Positions 31,669 to 40,877 of a stretch of 64,000 nucleotides of DNA are shown one piece after another. Position 1 is the stretch's first letter. The number at the start of each line of letters is the position of its first letter. The position numbers and the translations under genes are program-made. The stretch comes from Picochlorum sp. 'celeri' (Eukaryota > Chlorophyta > Trebouxiophyceae), in NCBI GenBank assembly GCA_010909725.1, contig JAACMV010000003.1, positions 992,001 to 1,056,000 of the forward strand, written 5' to 3'. The notes below the pieces were generated by a model that saw nothing but the letters and a program-made list of their open reading frames with translations, did no database searches and had not been told where the DNA came from.

Positions 31669-32412
31669 TCATAACATGTGTCTGATCACCCACGTCCCAT
31701 ATGCTACTGCGACACCACACAGCAGTGGAACTGTCACCACACATCCTCCATGTATCAGGTTCAAAAGCGTTATACACGCAGCGAGGCAATGTACACCGGA
31801 AGCCGACATTCTCTTGGACCAGGCACCATACTTGGCCATGGCAGCATGAGAATGCAGTGTTGACAGCGTGATAATACTTGATATCGCTAGCATTGATACT
31901 GCCCCAACAGTAAATACAGACATCTGAGGACATGTCTGATTATATAACGTACCACCTCCCATCAGCAATGGGATCCAACTACCACTAAACACCATGGCAT
32001 GAACTATGGCATGGCTAAGACCTTGGGTGATTGCCAGCAAGAGAACATCCTTGGCAACCAGAGGTGACCCCTGTCTTTTACCCAACACATCCACCACAGC
32101 GCCATGGACGACCCACGATCCATACCTCCCAATCTCTTGAAATATCATGGAAACCACAAGAATACGTATATTATGCATGAGAGGAGATCCCTCCGAATGA
32201 AAGAGCGCCGTGTGCTCTTCTGTCAACAGGCTGGGTGATGGCTCAAACCATACCAGTACAGAAGCCATCCCAAAAAGCACAGCAAGCCAGTAAAACATGC
32301 ATGCTATGCTATACAGTATCGTGAATGAAGAAGACATGACAGTGGCACAGTAGACTGAGGCCAATGGCCCTGCAATAATGAGCAACGAACCAAGACCTCC
32401 GGCACTGACCAT
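31669..32412 (-). CDS. APH1: Gamma-secretase subunit APH-1
   Basis: Single exon, 247 residues, seven hydrophobic segments, as in APH-1. It starts GGLGSLLIIAGPLASVYCATV, has IFQEIGRYGSWVV in the middle, and QGLSHAIVHAMVFSGSWIPLL, in which the GLxHA...G motif and the two histidines important for assembly are seen. APH-1 scaffolds presenilin, nicastrin and PEN-2 in an intramembrane aspartyl protease. Green plants retain this complex in endomembranes, so its presence in an alga is not out of place. Other complex members are not in this window. Confidence 0.85.
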   Translation of the reverse strand: MVSAGGLGSLLIIAGPLASVYCATVMSSSFTILYSIACMFYWLAVLFGMASVLVWFEPSPSLLTEEHTALFHSEGSPLMHNIRILVVSMIFQEIGRYGSWVVHGAVVDVLGKRQGSPLVAKDVLLLAITQGLSHAIVHAMVFSGSWIPLLMGGGTLYNQTCPQMSVFTVGAVSMLAISSIITLSTLHSHAAMAKYGAWSKRMSASGVHCLAACITLLNLIHGGCVVTVPLLCGVAVAYGTWVIRHML

Positions 32413-32840
32413 GCTACAGTGTATGTGCTTGTCTACTCCTTGTCCTTCTGCCCCTCCTTCTCCGTCTCAGAAATTACGGCGACTCCTGCATGATGCACAT
32501 TCTTGTTAATATAGGGTTAGTATCTACAACAAACAGAGCATGCTGTTTTGAAGATGATGCCTTGCAATTGCAAGATGAAATACCTTTTTTGCCATCTTTT
32601 TACGGAGAGCATGGCCAAACGATGATCAGGAATGAATCATGATTACCCCGACGCAGGCAGGTAATTGCATTTTAGTAAGTAGTAGTAATATTTTTGTGGA
32701 AGAATACTTTGGCGAGTCCTGGTCGGAGACCCTACCAGCACTGCTTGAGATTTGGTATCACGCGTCGGGGTTTCAAAATACCTTTGCTCATATCGATCTT
32801 GGGCTTTCTTCTCTCGGGTATTCATTATTCATAAATAAAA
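32413..32840. other. Divergent promoter region; no GTPase exon found
   Basis: 428 bp separate APH-1 and the dynamin-like gene. I searched all frames for a G1 GxxxxGKS motif or other GTPase sequence that could be a missing dynamin exon, and found none. An AT-rich TATTCATTATTCATAAATAA stretch (32819-32838) lies just before the start codon. Confidence 0.5.
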
Positions 32841-34991
32841 ATGGATGAGAAGGTGACAGTACCATCGTCGGCGCTGCAAGAGGTGTGTTTGCGTTGCGTT
32901 GTGATTGATCGGGGTACTCGGTCCAGTTTCTCAAAGGAGCTTGCGGGGTATACGTGGGAAATTGTTTTGAGGGATAAACATAATACTATTCTTCTATTGT
33001 AGTTGCTGGCGAGGCTAACGGATCGGAGATTGAGGGTGGATATGGAGCTGAGTGCTCTTGGAAGTGAGACGAGGAATCATCAGGATATATTCAAGCACTG
33101 TCGTCAATTTGAGAGGGCATTTCAGACCATGTTGAATGAGGCGAATGTGGCGTTCAAGATTCGAGCTGTGGTGGAAGGGCACCTTCCAGAGATGCTGTAT
33201 AAGATTCCAATTGAAAAGAGGTTTAACAAGAATTATACCAGGGAGATTTGTCGGGAAGCGGATGGATACCAGCCTCATCTTGTATCTCCTGAGAAGGGAA
33301 TTAAGAGGCTTGTGGTGGAGGCCATGCGACTTACGGAGGATCATGTGCACCGGTTTGTTGATGAGATTCACCTTGTTCTCATGGAGACTGTGAAGGAGGC
33401 TGCACGCCACACGATGACGTTGGAGATGACTGGTGGTAAGATTGGGGGTGGTAATTATGAGTTTTTGCGGCTGAAAGGGTTTGAGAATGCAGTGATTATT
33501 GCTGCATCCCAGGCTTTGGAGGAATGGAGGGCAGAGGCACACAAGGTGGCGTCTGTCATGGTGCAGATGGAGTGCGATTATGTGACTCCTTCGTATTTTA
33601 GAGATTTAGAAAGGCAGTGGCAGGAGGAAGCTGCATCGGCAGGATTGGAGAATGGAGAGGTGGCGGTGGACAACAATGAGGTGGGCGACTATGAGGATCA
33701 TGGTGAGGATTCTGATGAGGAGCATGCTGATGACATGTCATCGCCACGGGATGGTGGAGGAAAAGAAGGCAAAAGTCAGAATCGCGAAGATTGGATGGCG
33801 GGTTGGTTGGAGAAGAAGGCTGGGGAGACATCAAATCTGTCATCTTTGCCAGTGGACTCTTGGAGATGGCAGAAGCGTTGGTTTGTGTTGTCGCTCGAGT
33901 CTGGGATACTCTTGTATTACTCATCACCAGATGATGTGAACAAGAAACAGCCTAAAGTTGCCATGAATTTGAGGGATTGCATAGTTGAGGACTTGCAAAT
34001 GGAAGATGGCGTGAGTTCAAAGAAATCAGGACAGAAGTTGGATGACAATGGAAGCCCCGTGTCATTATTGATCAGAATAGCGTTGAAAAATCCAAATCAA
34101 AAGACGTCGACAAAATACCAAGCCATGGTTCTGCGAGCTGCGACACCAGCTGAAAAGTACGAGTGGTTGGCTGTCATGCGACATGCAACTGAACCTAGAA
34201 AGCAACAACCAAAGTCAAAGCAGCAAAGTAACGCGCCTCCTCCAGCATCACCCCCATCTCGAGGTCTCATGACAAAAACAGAGAGTGCAGAGCAAAAGGG
34301 ACTCATAGGACGAACAGTAGATAAAATGACACATCAGTTTTCAAGACTCACAGGGCTAGGAAGCAGCAAGATGGGAGACATGATTGCAGTTGGTTCTATA
34401 GAAGATTTGGATCAATATTATGAGAAGCTTGGTACATTTTGCGGTCTGTATGCTCGCATGACGTACAATCGAATGGCAAAGACTGTTCCTAAAGCAATCA
34501 TTCTATGCCAAGTGATTCGGTCCAGAGATCGATTGCTGGATCAATTGTTCCAGTACTTGTCGACAAGAACAGAGAAAGAAATTGAATACATGCTTCAGGA
34601 AGACCCTGCAGTGTCACGGCGCCGTGCAGCTGCCTCCCAGGCAGCCAAGGATATCTCAGAATCCTTGGAAGAGATTCGAAAGATTGTAGATGTGCGCAAC
34701 GCACAGGAAGTTAGGAAATCAGAGGAGAGTGTTAGCACCAGAACACTACTCCTCGCGGGTGCCTTCCCCCTAGTTCCAAGCGACAAAGTCCCCAAATCGA
34801 CAGACCCAGGCAGGCTCTATGGAGAGTTCACACCAAATGCTCTTGTCAGCGGTCCTGAGGCGAAGCAGTCCCTTGCCAAGCCAATCGAAGACAACAAGGA
34901 AAAGGAGCACCCGCCAAAAGAAAAGGCACCTGCTGCAGAAAAAGCAGTCAAACCACGGCGACAAGCCCCACCTCCACCTCCGTCATCCTAA
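32841..34991 (+). CDS. Dynamin-2-type protein lacking the GTPase domain (stalk + PH + GED)
   Basis: Exon 1 (32841-32882) encodes MDEKVTVPSSALQE; exon 2 (33003 on) resumes LLARLTDRRLRVDMELSALG, 676 residues in all (120-bp intron). The part seen matches plant DRP2 from the middle stalk on: CRQFERAFQ, EADGYQPHLVSPEKGIKRLV, VDEIHLVLMETV, then a PH domain (GWLEKKAG...WRWQKRWFVLSLESGILLYY, ~265-395). A GED follows (LYARMTYNRMAKTVPKAIILCQVI, IEYMLQEDPAVSRRRAAASQAA), then a Pro-rich tail (RRQAPPPPPSS). The ~270-residue N-terminal GTPase domain is absent and the neighbouring gene leaves no room for it. It could be a dominant-negative-like scaffold, part of a split dynamin, or a truncated gene. Confidence 0.88.
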
Positions 34992-35022
34992 ACCGTGATC
35001 CACACAGTGAATTGAACGCTAT

Positions 35023-35040
35023 TTACATGTTCTTTTGTAA
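35023..35040. promoter_or_regulatory. Paired poly(A) signals between convergent genes
   Basis: TTACA (35023-35027, TGTAA on the minus strand) serves the gene ending at 35065, and TGTAA (35036-35040) lies 45 bp past the dynamin-like stop. The two cross over in the 73-bp gap, so the 3' UTRs of the convergent genes should overlap. Signal identity rests on the known chlorophyte TGTAA consensus. Confidence 0.5.
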
Positions 35041-35064
35041 ACGTATCTCTATATACAGAACGTA

Positions 35065-35367
35065 TCACTTTTGCTCCTGTTGTTGCTGACCCTTCTTCAA
35101 TGGACTCTTTGGCTGTGCTGAAGAGAACAACTTGCTCCATGAAAACTTGCCCCCATCAGGCATATCATGGCTCACCTCCCATATACCCACATCAGTAGGC
35201 GTAGATACCATCTCTGGATACGAATCCTGTCGTTGGACATTGATAGACTTGGGCTGACTCGGACCATCCTTGGCCTTTGGGCTCCCCAGTCCAACCATTC
35301 CCTTTAAGAACGCACCCAACCCCGTCGACGAGTCTCCAGCGGTAGAACCTCCACCCTGTTCACTCAT
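35065..35367 (-). CDS. Small protein of unknown function
   Basis: 100 residues from MSEQGGGS; the frame is open to 35499 but the longer start looks like untranslated leader. The sequence is Gly/Ser/Pro/Lys-rich and mostly disordered, with one ordered-looking stretch, STPTDVGIWEVSHDMPDGGKFSWSKLF, and a basic tail (SPLKKGQQQQEQK). No signal peptide, membrane segment or known motif is visible. It is convergent with the dynamin-like gene and in tandem after the GT14 gene. Confidence 0.5.
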   Translation of the reverse strand: MSEQGGGSTAGDSSTGLGAFLKGMVGLGSPKAKDGPSQPKSINVQRQDSYPEMVSTPTDVGIWEVSHDMPDGGKFSWSKLFSSAQPKSPLKKGQQQQEQK

Positions 35368-35724
35368 GATATCAAAGTAGTAATTATATATACTCTCTGT
35401 GGTACAGAGATTCACAGAATTCCTCTCAACCCTTGGAGAGAAACGCGGACCGAGGTCTTCCGACAACGCCCTTGGGTTTGTGTACAGTAACCTTGACAAC
35501 GACGACTTCTACTATACAGCAGCAGTACACTCAGATATACGTCATACATAAAAATTCGAATAATAATAATTGAGTTTGGACGCATTCGAGTTCACGCGAG
35601 GGGACTACAATGCAGACGGTAGCATCCATGTCAGCACTGCAGAATCTGCTTTGCCTGACTGAACAAGCATCCATCTATTCTAGACATTTGATGATCAGAT
35701 CAGGACAGGAGTATCCCATTGATT
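35368..35724. other. Intergenic, nothing recognised
   Basis: 357 bp between the small minus-strand protein and the GT14 gene. An AT-rich run (AAAATTCGAATAATAATAAT, 35551-35570) is the only notable feature. Confidence 0.4.
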
Positions 35725-37037
35725 CTACCAAATAAAGGATTCCAATGCACTTTGCCATGTCTGTAGACCTTTGGTAGACGAAGAATCACCGAGATCAATC
35801 TTCCGAGCAAACAATGGGCAGGACTGGAGCATGGTTGCATGTCCATCGTCATCCTCCAGTAGGACATGCCATACATCCTGATGATCCGGCTCGAATGTCG
35901 TCACGAGCGTTCCGCAATCCTTTTCTTTATTATTCTCTTCTCGAAGCTCATCTCGAATCACATCCTCTGTCGCATCATTCGGTCCAAACACTTTGGGGTG
36001 CATGGCACCAGGAGTCCAGATTGTCTGCACAGAGGAACTCTGGCAATCACATCCATCCTCCGCTCCTTTCAACGCCAGCAGCGTCGGTATATAATGTTCA
36101 TCACTAACACAAAATCTATTCTCGGCGACATAGCACTCGCGAGCGAATGCATCGTTCACAACTGTATCGTCCACGACCATTTGGGCATGCTGCCGCTTGA
36201 GGGCAATCCACTGGGAGCTCTTCCTCCACAGGGACTGTGTCACTCCAGCTTCTTCCATCTCCGGCACCCATCTGTAGTTCATACGCTTATTACCGTCATC
36301 AGGATCATCTGGGTTGGCGCATACATTCACTCGACTCGTATTCTCTCGAGACAACTGCACATACACCAAGAGCGCTGGGTAGAGTGGAATGGAATCCTCT
36401 GATAACAGTACACACGTCTGCACCGACGGATCTTTCAATGCACTCGAAAACAGTATCCGCTCAGCTTCAATCTGCACATATAATAGACGCAGATGTGTCA
36501 TCAACCAGATATAATATACACATGGTGAAACAGATACATACCATGGAATGGTTGCCCCACTGCACATGCACTCTCTCATCTGTTTCTCTCCCATGAAACA
36601 GACTTTTCTTCGGATACTCTTTTCCTTTCGGCAGATGAACATGTATACGGAATAGTTTCTCCCATGGAATCGGACAAGACTCTAAGAAATCCCTCCAAAT
36701 CGCCTCCAAAGGCATGGGTCCTCGAGTCAAAAACAAGAGCGCCACCTTTGGAGGAGCGTGGACGTTTCCTCCAGCAATTCCCAGTGCTCTCCCTTCCTGC
36801 ACTCGACACCATACGCAAACGTATCAGTACCATCTTTCAAAAAGAAGGAAGAAGCAAGAGGGCCGGATGCTGATTTTATAAACAAAAGAAGAAGAAAACA
36901 ATTGGTGTCACACGTACCACTTGGCGGGTCAACAGCGCAGAGCCCAAGTCTCTCATTTGCCCACTGTTTCCAACCAGAATGATGATAAATAATATACCAA
37001 TCACTGATATAAACATATATGATGCTTGGGATCTCAT
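35725..37037 (-). CDS. GT14 (core-2/I-branching, DUF266) glycosyltransferase
   Basis: Three exons: 37037-36918, 36796-36542 and 36471-35725 (introns 121 and 70 bp), phase 0, 373 residues. Exon 1 supplies a type II signal anchor (MFISVIGILFIIILVG preceded by a short cytosolic MRSQASY), as expected for a Golgi transferase. Exon 2 has VALLFLTRGPMPLEAIWRDF, FRIHVHLPKG and VQWGNHSM; exon 3 begins IEAERILFSSALKDP and CVLLSEDSIPLYP, then WRKSSQWIALKRQHA, CVSDEHYIPTLLAL and IWTPGAMHPKVFG. This order is that of plant DUF266/GT14 proteins, which act on wall or arabinogalactan glycans. Donor and acceptor sugars are not deducible. The first exon rests on phase and hydrophobicity alone. Confidence 0.85.
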
Positions 37038-37195
37038 ATTCAGCGATCAAAGACTGTTCTGCTCTGCTTCAATGTCTTGGTTCGCAAAGGCGACGATTGG
37101 TTCGTCAACCTTGCCAACTACATTTCCATGGCAATATCCCCATCCTCATCCATCTAAATGCTGATGAGGTGTCTAAAATACTAAGAAGAATTCAT

Positions 37196-37200
37196 TTACA
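37196..37200 (-). promoter_or_regulatory. TGTAA poly(A) signal
   Basis: TTACA on the plus strand is TGTAA on the minus strand, 5 bp past the stop of the SPATA20-like gene. The same near-stop placement recurs at several genes in the window. Confidence 0.45.
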
Positions 37201-37205
37201 ATGCA

Positions 37206-39692
37206 TCATGAATCAGGGCAGGTGTATTTGCAACTAGTCCGATGGAGGACGGATTCCAAGACTGGCGCTTCATGGACTGGCTTTTGACAGGTCTGGTTGG
37301 CACAGACCAAGGCAGTTGGGATGGTCTTTGTATTCTTTTCCACCATGCGGGCGATTCTCGGGTTTCTGTTGTTCCAAAACTGCATGGTATCCTTGTTGTC
37401 TGGATCAATCTGGATGATGGTCCTGTTTGGGATGAACATGCTATATGCAGTTGTGACGAGGGCATCATAGTCTGGTTGGCCTGGTTGGCCAATCAGAATC
37501 ACCTGTGTATGAGGAATTTCATTCTCATACGCTGCCATGCACATTTGTGGCATGGCCAAAGGTATCTGTTCTAGTCTGGAAGATACTGATTGGATCATGT
37601 CAGTGGCTCTGGAGGCGTATGTCTGATTGTCAGTGAGCGCTGACAGGCGGATGAGGTTGCTGGCGGCAATGGAACTTGCAGCTGGCTCTGCGCCATCGTA
37701 ATCATCCTTGAGACGGAATTCTAGCGATCCTGATGATGCTGTGTCGGATTGATAGTATCCTTTGTTTGCAGTGTCCCAAAAAAGGCTGTCCATGGAATCC
37801 TGCAGAGTGAGAGCGAGGTGCAGATGCTTGACATTGCCTGTTGCTTCAAATAGACTGATGAGTCCGCAGATTGTCCAGCTGTAGTCGTCAGAGAATCCAC
37901 GAATGGTGGGTTCTTTGGATACAAAACTTCGATACAGAATGGTAGCATCCTGTTCTTGCCGCATCATGGTCTTTTGCATAAAGGCCGCAATGTTTTCTGC
38001 CTCTTCAAGGTACACCTGTCTGGGTGATACACCTCGCACTGGAAAGGAATACTCAACGGGTGGGTCTTCAGACTCCAACACCACTCCTGCCGATGCAAAT
38101 ATGTGCATTGCCATGCCATTCCATGCAGATATAATTTTCTCATCACGATGCGGACGTGGTCGTTTGTTTCTTGCATCGTATAGTATCTTTCTCATAGTTG
38201 ATAGTGCTTCATCCATTTGTCCCACACTGATCGCCCTTCTCTCTGCCAAATCTTCCACCGAGACTGCTTGGTACAGTACATTTGTTCCTATAAACTCTTG
38301 ATGAGGATCAGAGAGTCTTGACCGAGTGCAATTTCCTTGACTCGTAATACCAAAGAATGTTTTGCAGTCGTGGCGCATGTCGTGGCTCATCTCATCACAG
38401 GCATCCACCTGGTCAGTTGTCCATGTATAAAAGGCGCCTTCTTTAGACGTCATTGTCGTTGTGCATAGACTATCTGCATCTTCTGCTGCAAAATATCCTC
38501 CATGGACGGGGCTTTTGAGACTCTCCATCATGTAATCTAAAATACCCCTGCAGATGGAGCTGAAGTAGACGTCTCTTGTGAGCTGGAATGCCATCAGGTA
38601 GGTCAGCGCAATCTGTGGCTGATCATACAGCATGATTTCAAAATGTGGTACGTGATATATCTCATCCACAGAATATCGATGAAATCCGCCACCGAGCTGA
38701 TCTCGAAGTCCTCCTTGTGCCATCTTCTTCAGTGTGGACAGTGTTGCTTGCTGCATCTCATTCCCAGAATGCTGGGAATGGCTGTGTGATGCCATGAAGA
38801 GCGATTGCATCTCACATGGCCTTGGAAACTTTGGAGGTCCACCAAACCCTCCATGCTCTGCATCATACCGTTGCAGCAGCATTGCTGCACATGCCTCCAA
38901 TGCACGCCGCCCTGCTGGTGCTCCATCATGATTGCCATTGTCATTTGCCATCATCGCAACACCTTTCTGCAATTGCTGCATAATATCCTCTGCACTCGAC
39001 TCCACATCACGCTGACGAGTCTCCCACACCTCGGCAATCCGTGTAATCACAGTCAGAAACCCAGGCCTGCCAAACGAATCATCTGGTGGAAAATACGAGC
39101 CAGCAAAAAATGGCTTCTTCTCTGGCGTCATAAATACAGACATTGGCCATCCACCACCACCCTGTGTAGCTTGAACATATTTCATATAAAATGCATCCAC
39201 ATCTGGCCGCTCTTCCTTGTCAACCTTGATGCAGACAAAATGTGAATTCAAAAATGCTGCAATGTCCTCATTCTCAAAACTCTCTCTCGCCATCACATGA
39301 CACCAATGACATGTCGAATACCCAACTGATAAGAACACTGGTCTATTCAGCTCTTTCGCAGCCTTGAATGGCGCATCATCATCCTTCCATGAAAACCAAT
39401 GAATTGGATTCTCAGCATGCTCTTTCAAATATGGAGATTCCTCTCCACCCAATCGATTCTCTCCAGAATATTGGACTTTCGAATGAGCATGCTCTTTCAA
39501 ATACGGAGATTCCTCTCCACCCAATCGATTCTCTCCAGAATATTGCATTTTCGAATGAGCTACTGTTCTATGCAGTACTAAAAATCTGTTGCTGTGATGA
39601 CAAAGAGAACCTGAATTCTGAGACATGCGACGACACAAACCGGTGTGCTTAGGAAACCTCCAACCATGCCGTATCATTACAAATAGCAACAC
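37206..39692 (-). CDS. Thioredoxin-fold and (alpha/alpha)6-barrel protein, SPATA20/YyaL family (DUF255)
   Basis: Single exon, 828 residues. A presequence-like N-terminus (MIRHGWRFPKHTGLCRRM) suggests organelle import. The family start NRL...ESPYLKEHAENPIHWFSW is followed by a thioredoxin fold with YSTCHWCHVM (CxxC), DKEERPDVDAFYM and GGWPMSVFMTPEKKPF. The barrel domain includes GGFGGPPKFPRPCEM, GGFHRYSVDEIYHVPHFE and ISAWNGMAM. An odd feature is a tandem 24-residue duplication of the GENRLGGEESPYLKEHA block, coded at 39414-39557. The family is widespread from bacteria to humans; its biochemical role is unproven. A TGTAA signal sits just past the stop. Confidence 0.9.
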   Translation of the reverse strand: MLLFVMIRHGWRFPKHTGLCRRMSQNSGSLCHHSNRFLVLHRTVAHSKMQYSGENRLGGEESPYLKEHAHSKVQYSGENRLGGEESPYLKEHAENPIHWFSWKDDDAPFKAAKELNRPVFLSVGYSTCHWCHVMARESFENEDIAAFLNSHFVCIKVDKEERPDVDAFYMKYVQATQGGGGWPMSVFMTPEKKPFFAGSYFPPDDSFGRPGFLTVITRIAEVWETRQRDVESSAEDIMQQLQKGVAMMANDNGNHDGAPAGRRALEACAAMLLQRYDAEHGGFGGPPKFPRPCEMQSLFMASHSHSQHSGNEMQQATLSTLKKMAQGGLRDQLGGGFHRYSVDEIYHVPHFEIMLYDQPQIALTYLMAFQLTRDVYFSSICRGILDYMMESLKSPVHGGYFAAEDADSLCTTTMTSKEGAFYTWTTDQVDACDEMSHDMRHDCKTFFGITSQGNCTRSRLSDPHQEFIGTNVLYQAVSVEDLAERRAISVGQMDEALSTMRKILYDARNKRPRPHRDEKIISAWNGMAMHIFASAGVVLESEDPPVEYSFPVRGVSPRQVYLEEAENIAAFMQKTMMRQEQDATILYRSFVSKEPTIRGFSDDYSWTICGLISLFEATGNVKHLHLALTLQDSMDSLFWDTANKGYYQSDTASSGSLEFRLKDDYDGAEPAASSIAASNLIRLSALTDNQTYASRATDMIQSVSSRLEQIPLAMPQMCMAAYENEIPHTQVILIGQPGQPDYDALVTTAYSMFIPNRTIIQIDPDNKDTMQFWNNRNPRIARMVEKNTKTIPTALVCANQTCQKPVHEAPVLESVLHRTSCKYTCPDS
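39414..39557. repeat. 72-bp tandem duplication within the SPATA20-like coding region
   Basis: Two copies start AGCATGCTCTTTCAAATA at 39414 and AGCATGCTCTTTCAAATA at 39486, period 72 bp. They differ at only about 3 of 72 positions, so the duplication is recent or homogenised. It keeps frame and duplicates 24 residues of the family's conserved N-terminal motif. Confidence 0.9.
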
Positions 39693-39705
39693 TATGTATT
39701 AATAA

Positions 39706-39717
39706 ATTACATGTAAT
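39706..39717. promoter_or_regulatory. Palindrome ATTACATGTAAT with TGTAA on both strands
   Basis: This perfect 12-bp palindrome lies between two minus-strand genes, 12 bp past the TAF13 stop and 14 bp before the SPATA20-like start. On the minus strand it supplies TGTAA for TAF13. Confidence 0.4.
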
Positions 39718-39728
39718 TGGTTTCTAGG

Positions 39729-40037
39729 TCATTGCACAAGCTTTGCCAGGCTTTCTTCATCCGTCTTTTCCATTTCCTGAATAACTTTAATTTCTCTCTG
39801 CATTATCAGCAATTCTTCAACACGATTTGACTTTTTACCATCCCTTCTCACGACCGTCATGACATCTTCAGCCGTCGGAGGACCCAAGGGTTTGCCATTG
39901 GACTTGACTCGACCCCGCCGAGAGGCGAGGTCGAGTGACTCTTGCAATACGCCACTGGCATAGGCTATGACTAATTCTTCTAATGCATCAGCTGTTTCTA
40001 CTAGGGGACTCTCATCATCGCCAAATCCAAACATCAT
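39729..40037 (-). CDS. TAF13: TFIID subunit TAF13 (histone-fold)
   Basis: From MMFGFGDDESP at 40037 the product is 102 residues, and TAF13 proteins begin in just this way (FGFGDD). A histone-fold follows: ETADALEELVIAYASGVLQESLDLASRRG, then PTAEDVMTVVRRDGKKSNRVEELLIMQREI. An insert, VKSNGKPLGPP, lies in the loop between helices, longer than in animals as I remember them. TAF13 pairs with TAF11 inside TFIID and contacts TBP. The frame is open to 40118, but the extra N-terminus is unlike the family. The upstream minus-strand gene stops at 40128, so the intergenic gap is only about 90 bp. Confidence 0.88.
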   Translation of the reverse strand: MMFGFGDDESPLVETADALEELVIAYASGVLQESLDLASRRGRVKSNGKPLGPPTAEDVMTVVRRDGKKSNRVEELLIMQREIKVIQEMEKTDEESLAKLVQ

Positions 40038-40127
40038 GGGTATTACTGCATGTTGATACATGTAAATTATGGATGCGCCACATCGAATCGAGATGATTTG
40101 GGTGGTGAAACAATGCACAAAGAGAGA

Positions 40128-40634
40128 CTAACAGGGCAACTGTGTCTCTGTTCTTGTATTCTCTTGACACAAGCATTCCTGTCATCGAGATGAAATGCTA
40201 CAACATGGTGTTATTAATTTCAAACACATACGTACAATCTCTGATAAACGTGCCCCGTAAAGACGTGCTTGTCGCTGGAGCAGCTGCTCCAGAACCACCT
40301 TCTCCGTCCGCTCTTTGCCGCTTTGTTGTGGTTCCTGTGGTGGCATCCCTTCCAGACATTCTTCTTCTTCTTTTTTTAATACTGGCAATATTTCTACACT
40401 AGACTGCTGGAATGTATGGGACTGGAAGAATTCTTGCATATCTAATTCTGATGTCGAGACAATAAAAAACGGCGACCATTCTCTGGTGCTGTAACCCACA
40501 CTAATTAATTCTCGACGTGTACACGAGCGTGCTCTGGACGTTGGGAAGACGTGCGCGTATTGCACCTGACTCTGATGGTCGGTCTCCATCCAAGGATGGG
40601 TTTGATGGATGAGCGTGGGTACAGGATCCCCCAT
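40128..40634 (-). CDS. Small unknown protein with C-terminal coiled coil
   Basis: Exon 1 (40634-40236) and exon 2 (40178-40128) are joined over a 57-bp intron (GTACGT...GACAG), giving 149 residues. The splice is inferred from phase and from the continuous heptad-like sequence LEQLLQRQARLYGARLSEI-ECLCQENTRTETQL. The N-terminal half has a hydrophobic-aromatic stretch, EWSPFFIVSTSELDMQEFFQS. No signal or membrane segment is seen. I recognise no family; a small subunit of a larger complex is possible but unproven. Confidence 0.5.
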
Positions 40635-40877
40635 GCAGCGGTTTCCTTAATATGGTGCCCAACCGATGCATCAGTCAAATGAGTGTTCCGTTCCGGAGGA
40701 GTCGCGCTGTTCTTATTCTGAATGCTATTTCAATAGTTTTGAGAAAACAGTTTTTTAATAAACACATGATGCTATTGGTATAGGGTTTGCATTGCATATG
40801 GTGATAGTATCAACACTAGCAACGGTTTTCTTTTCTCCCAACAAAGACTCAGTGAGTGAAGGGACATAAGCATCATC

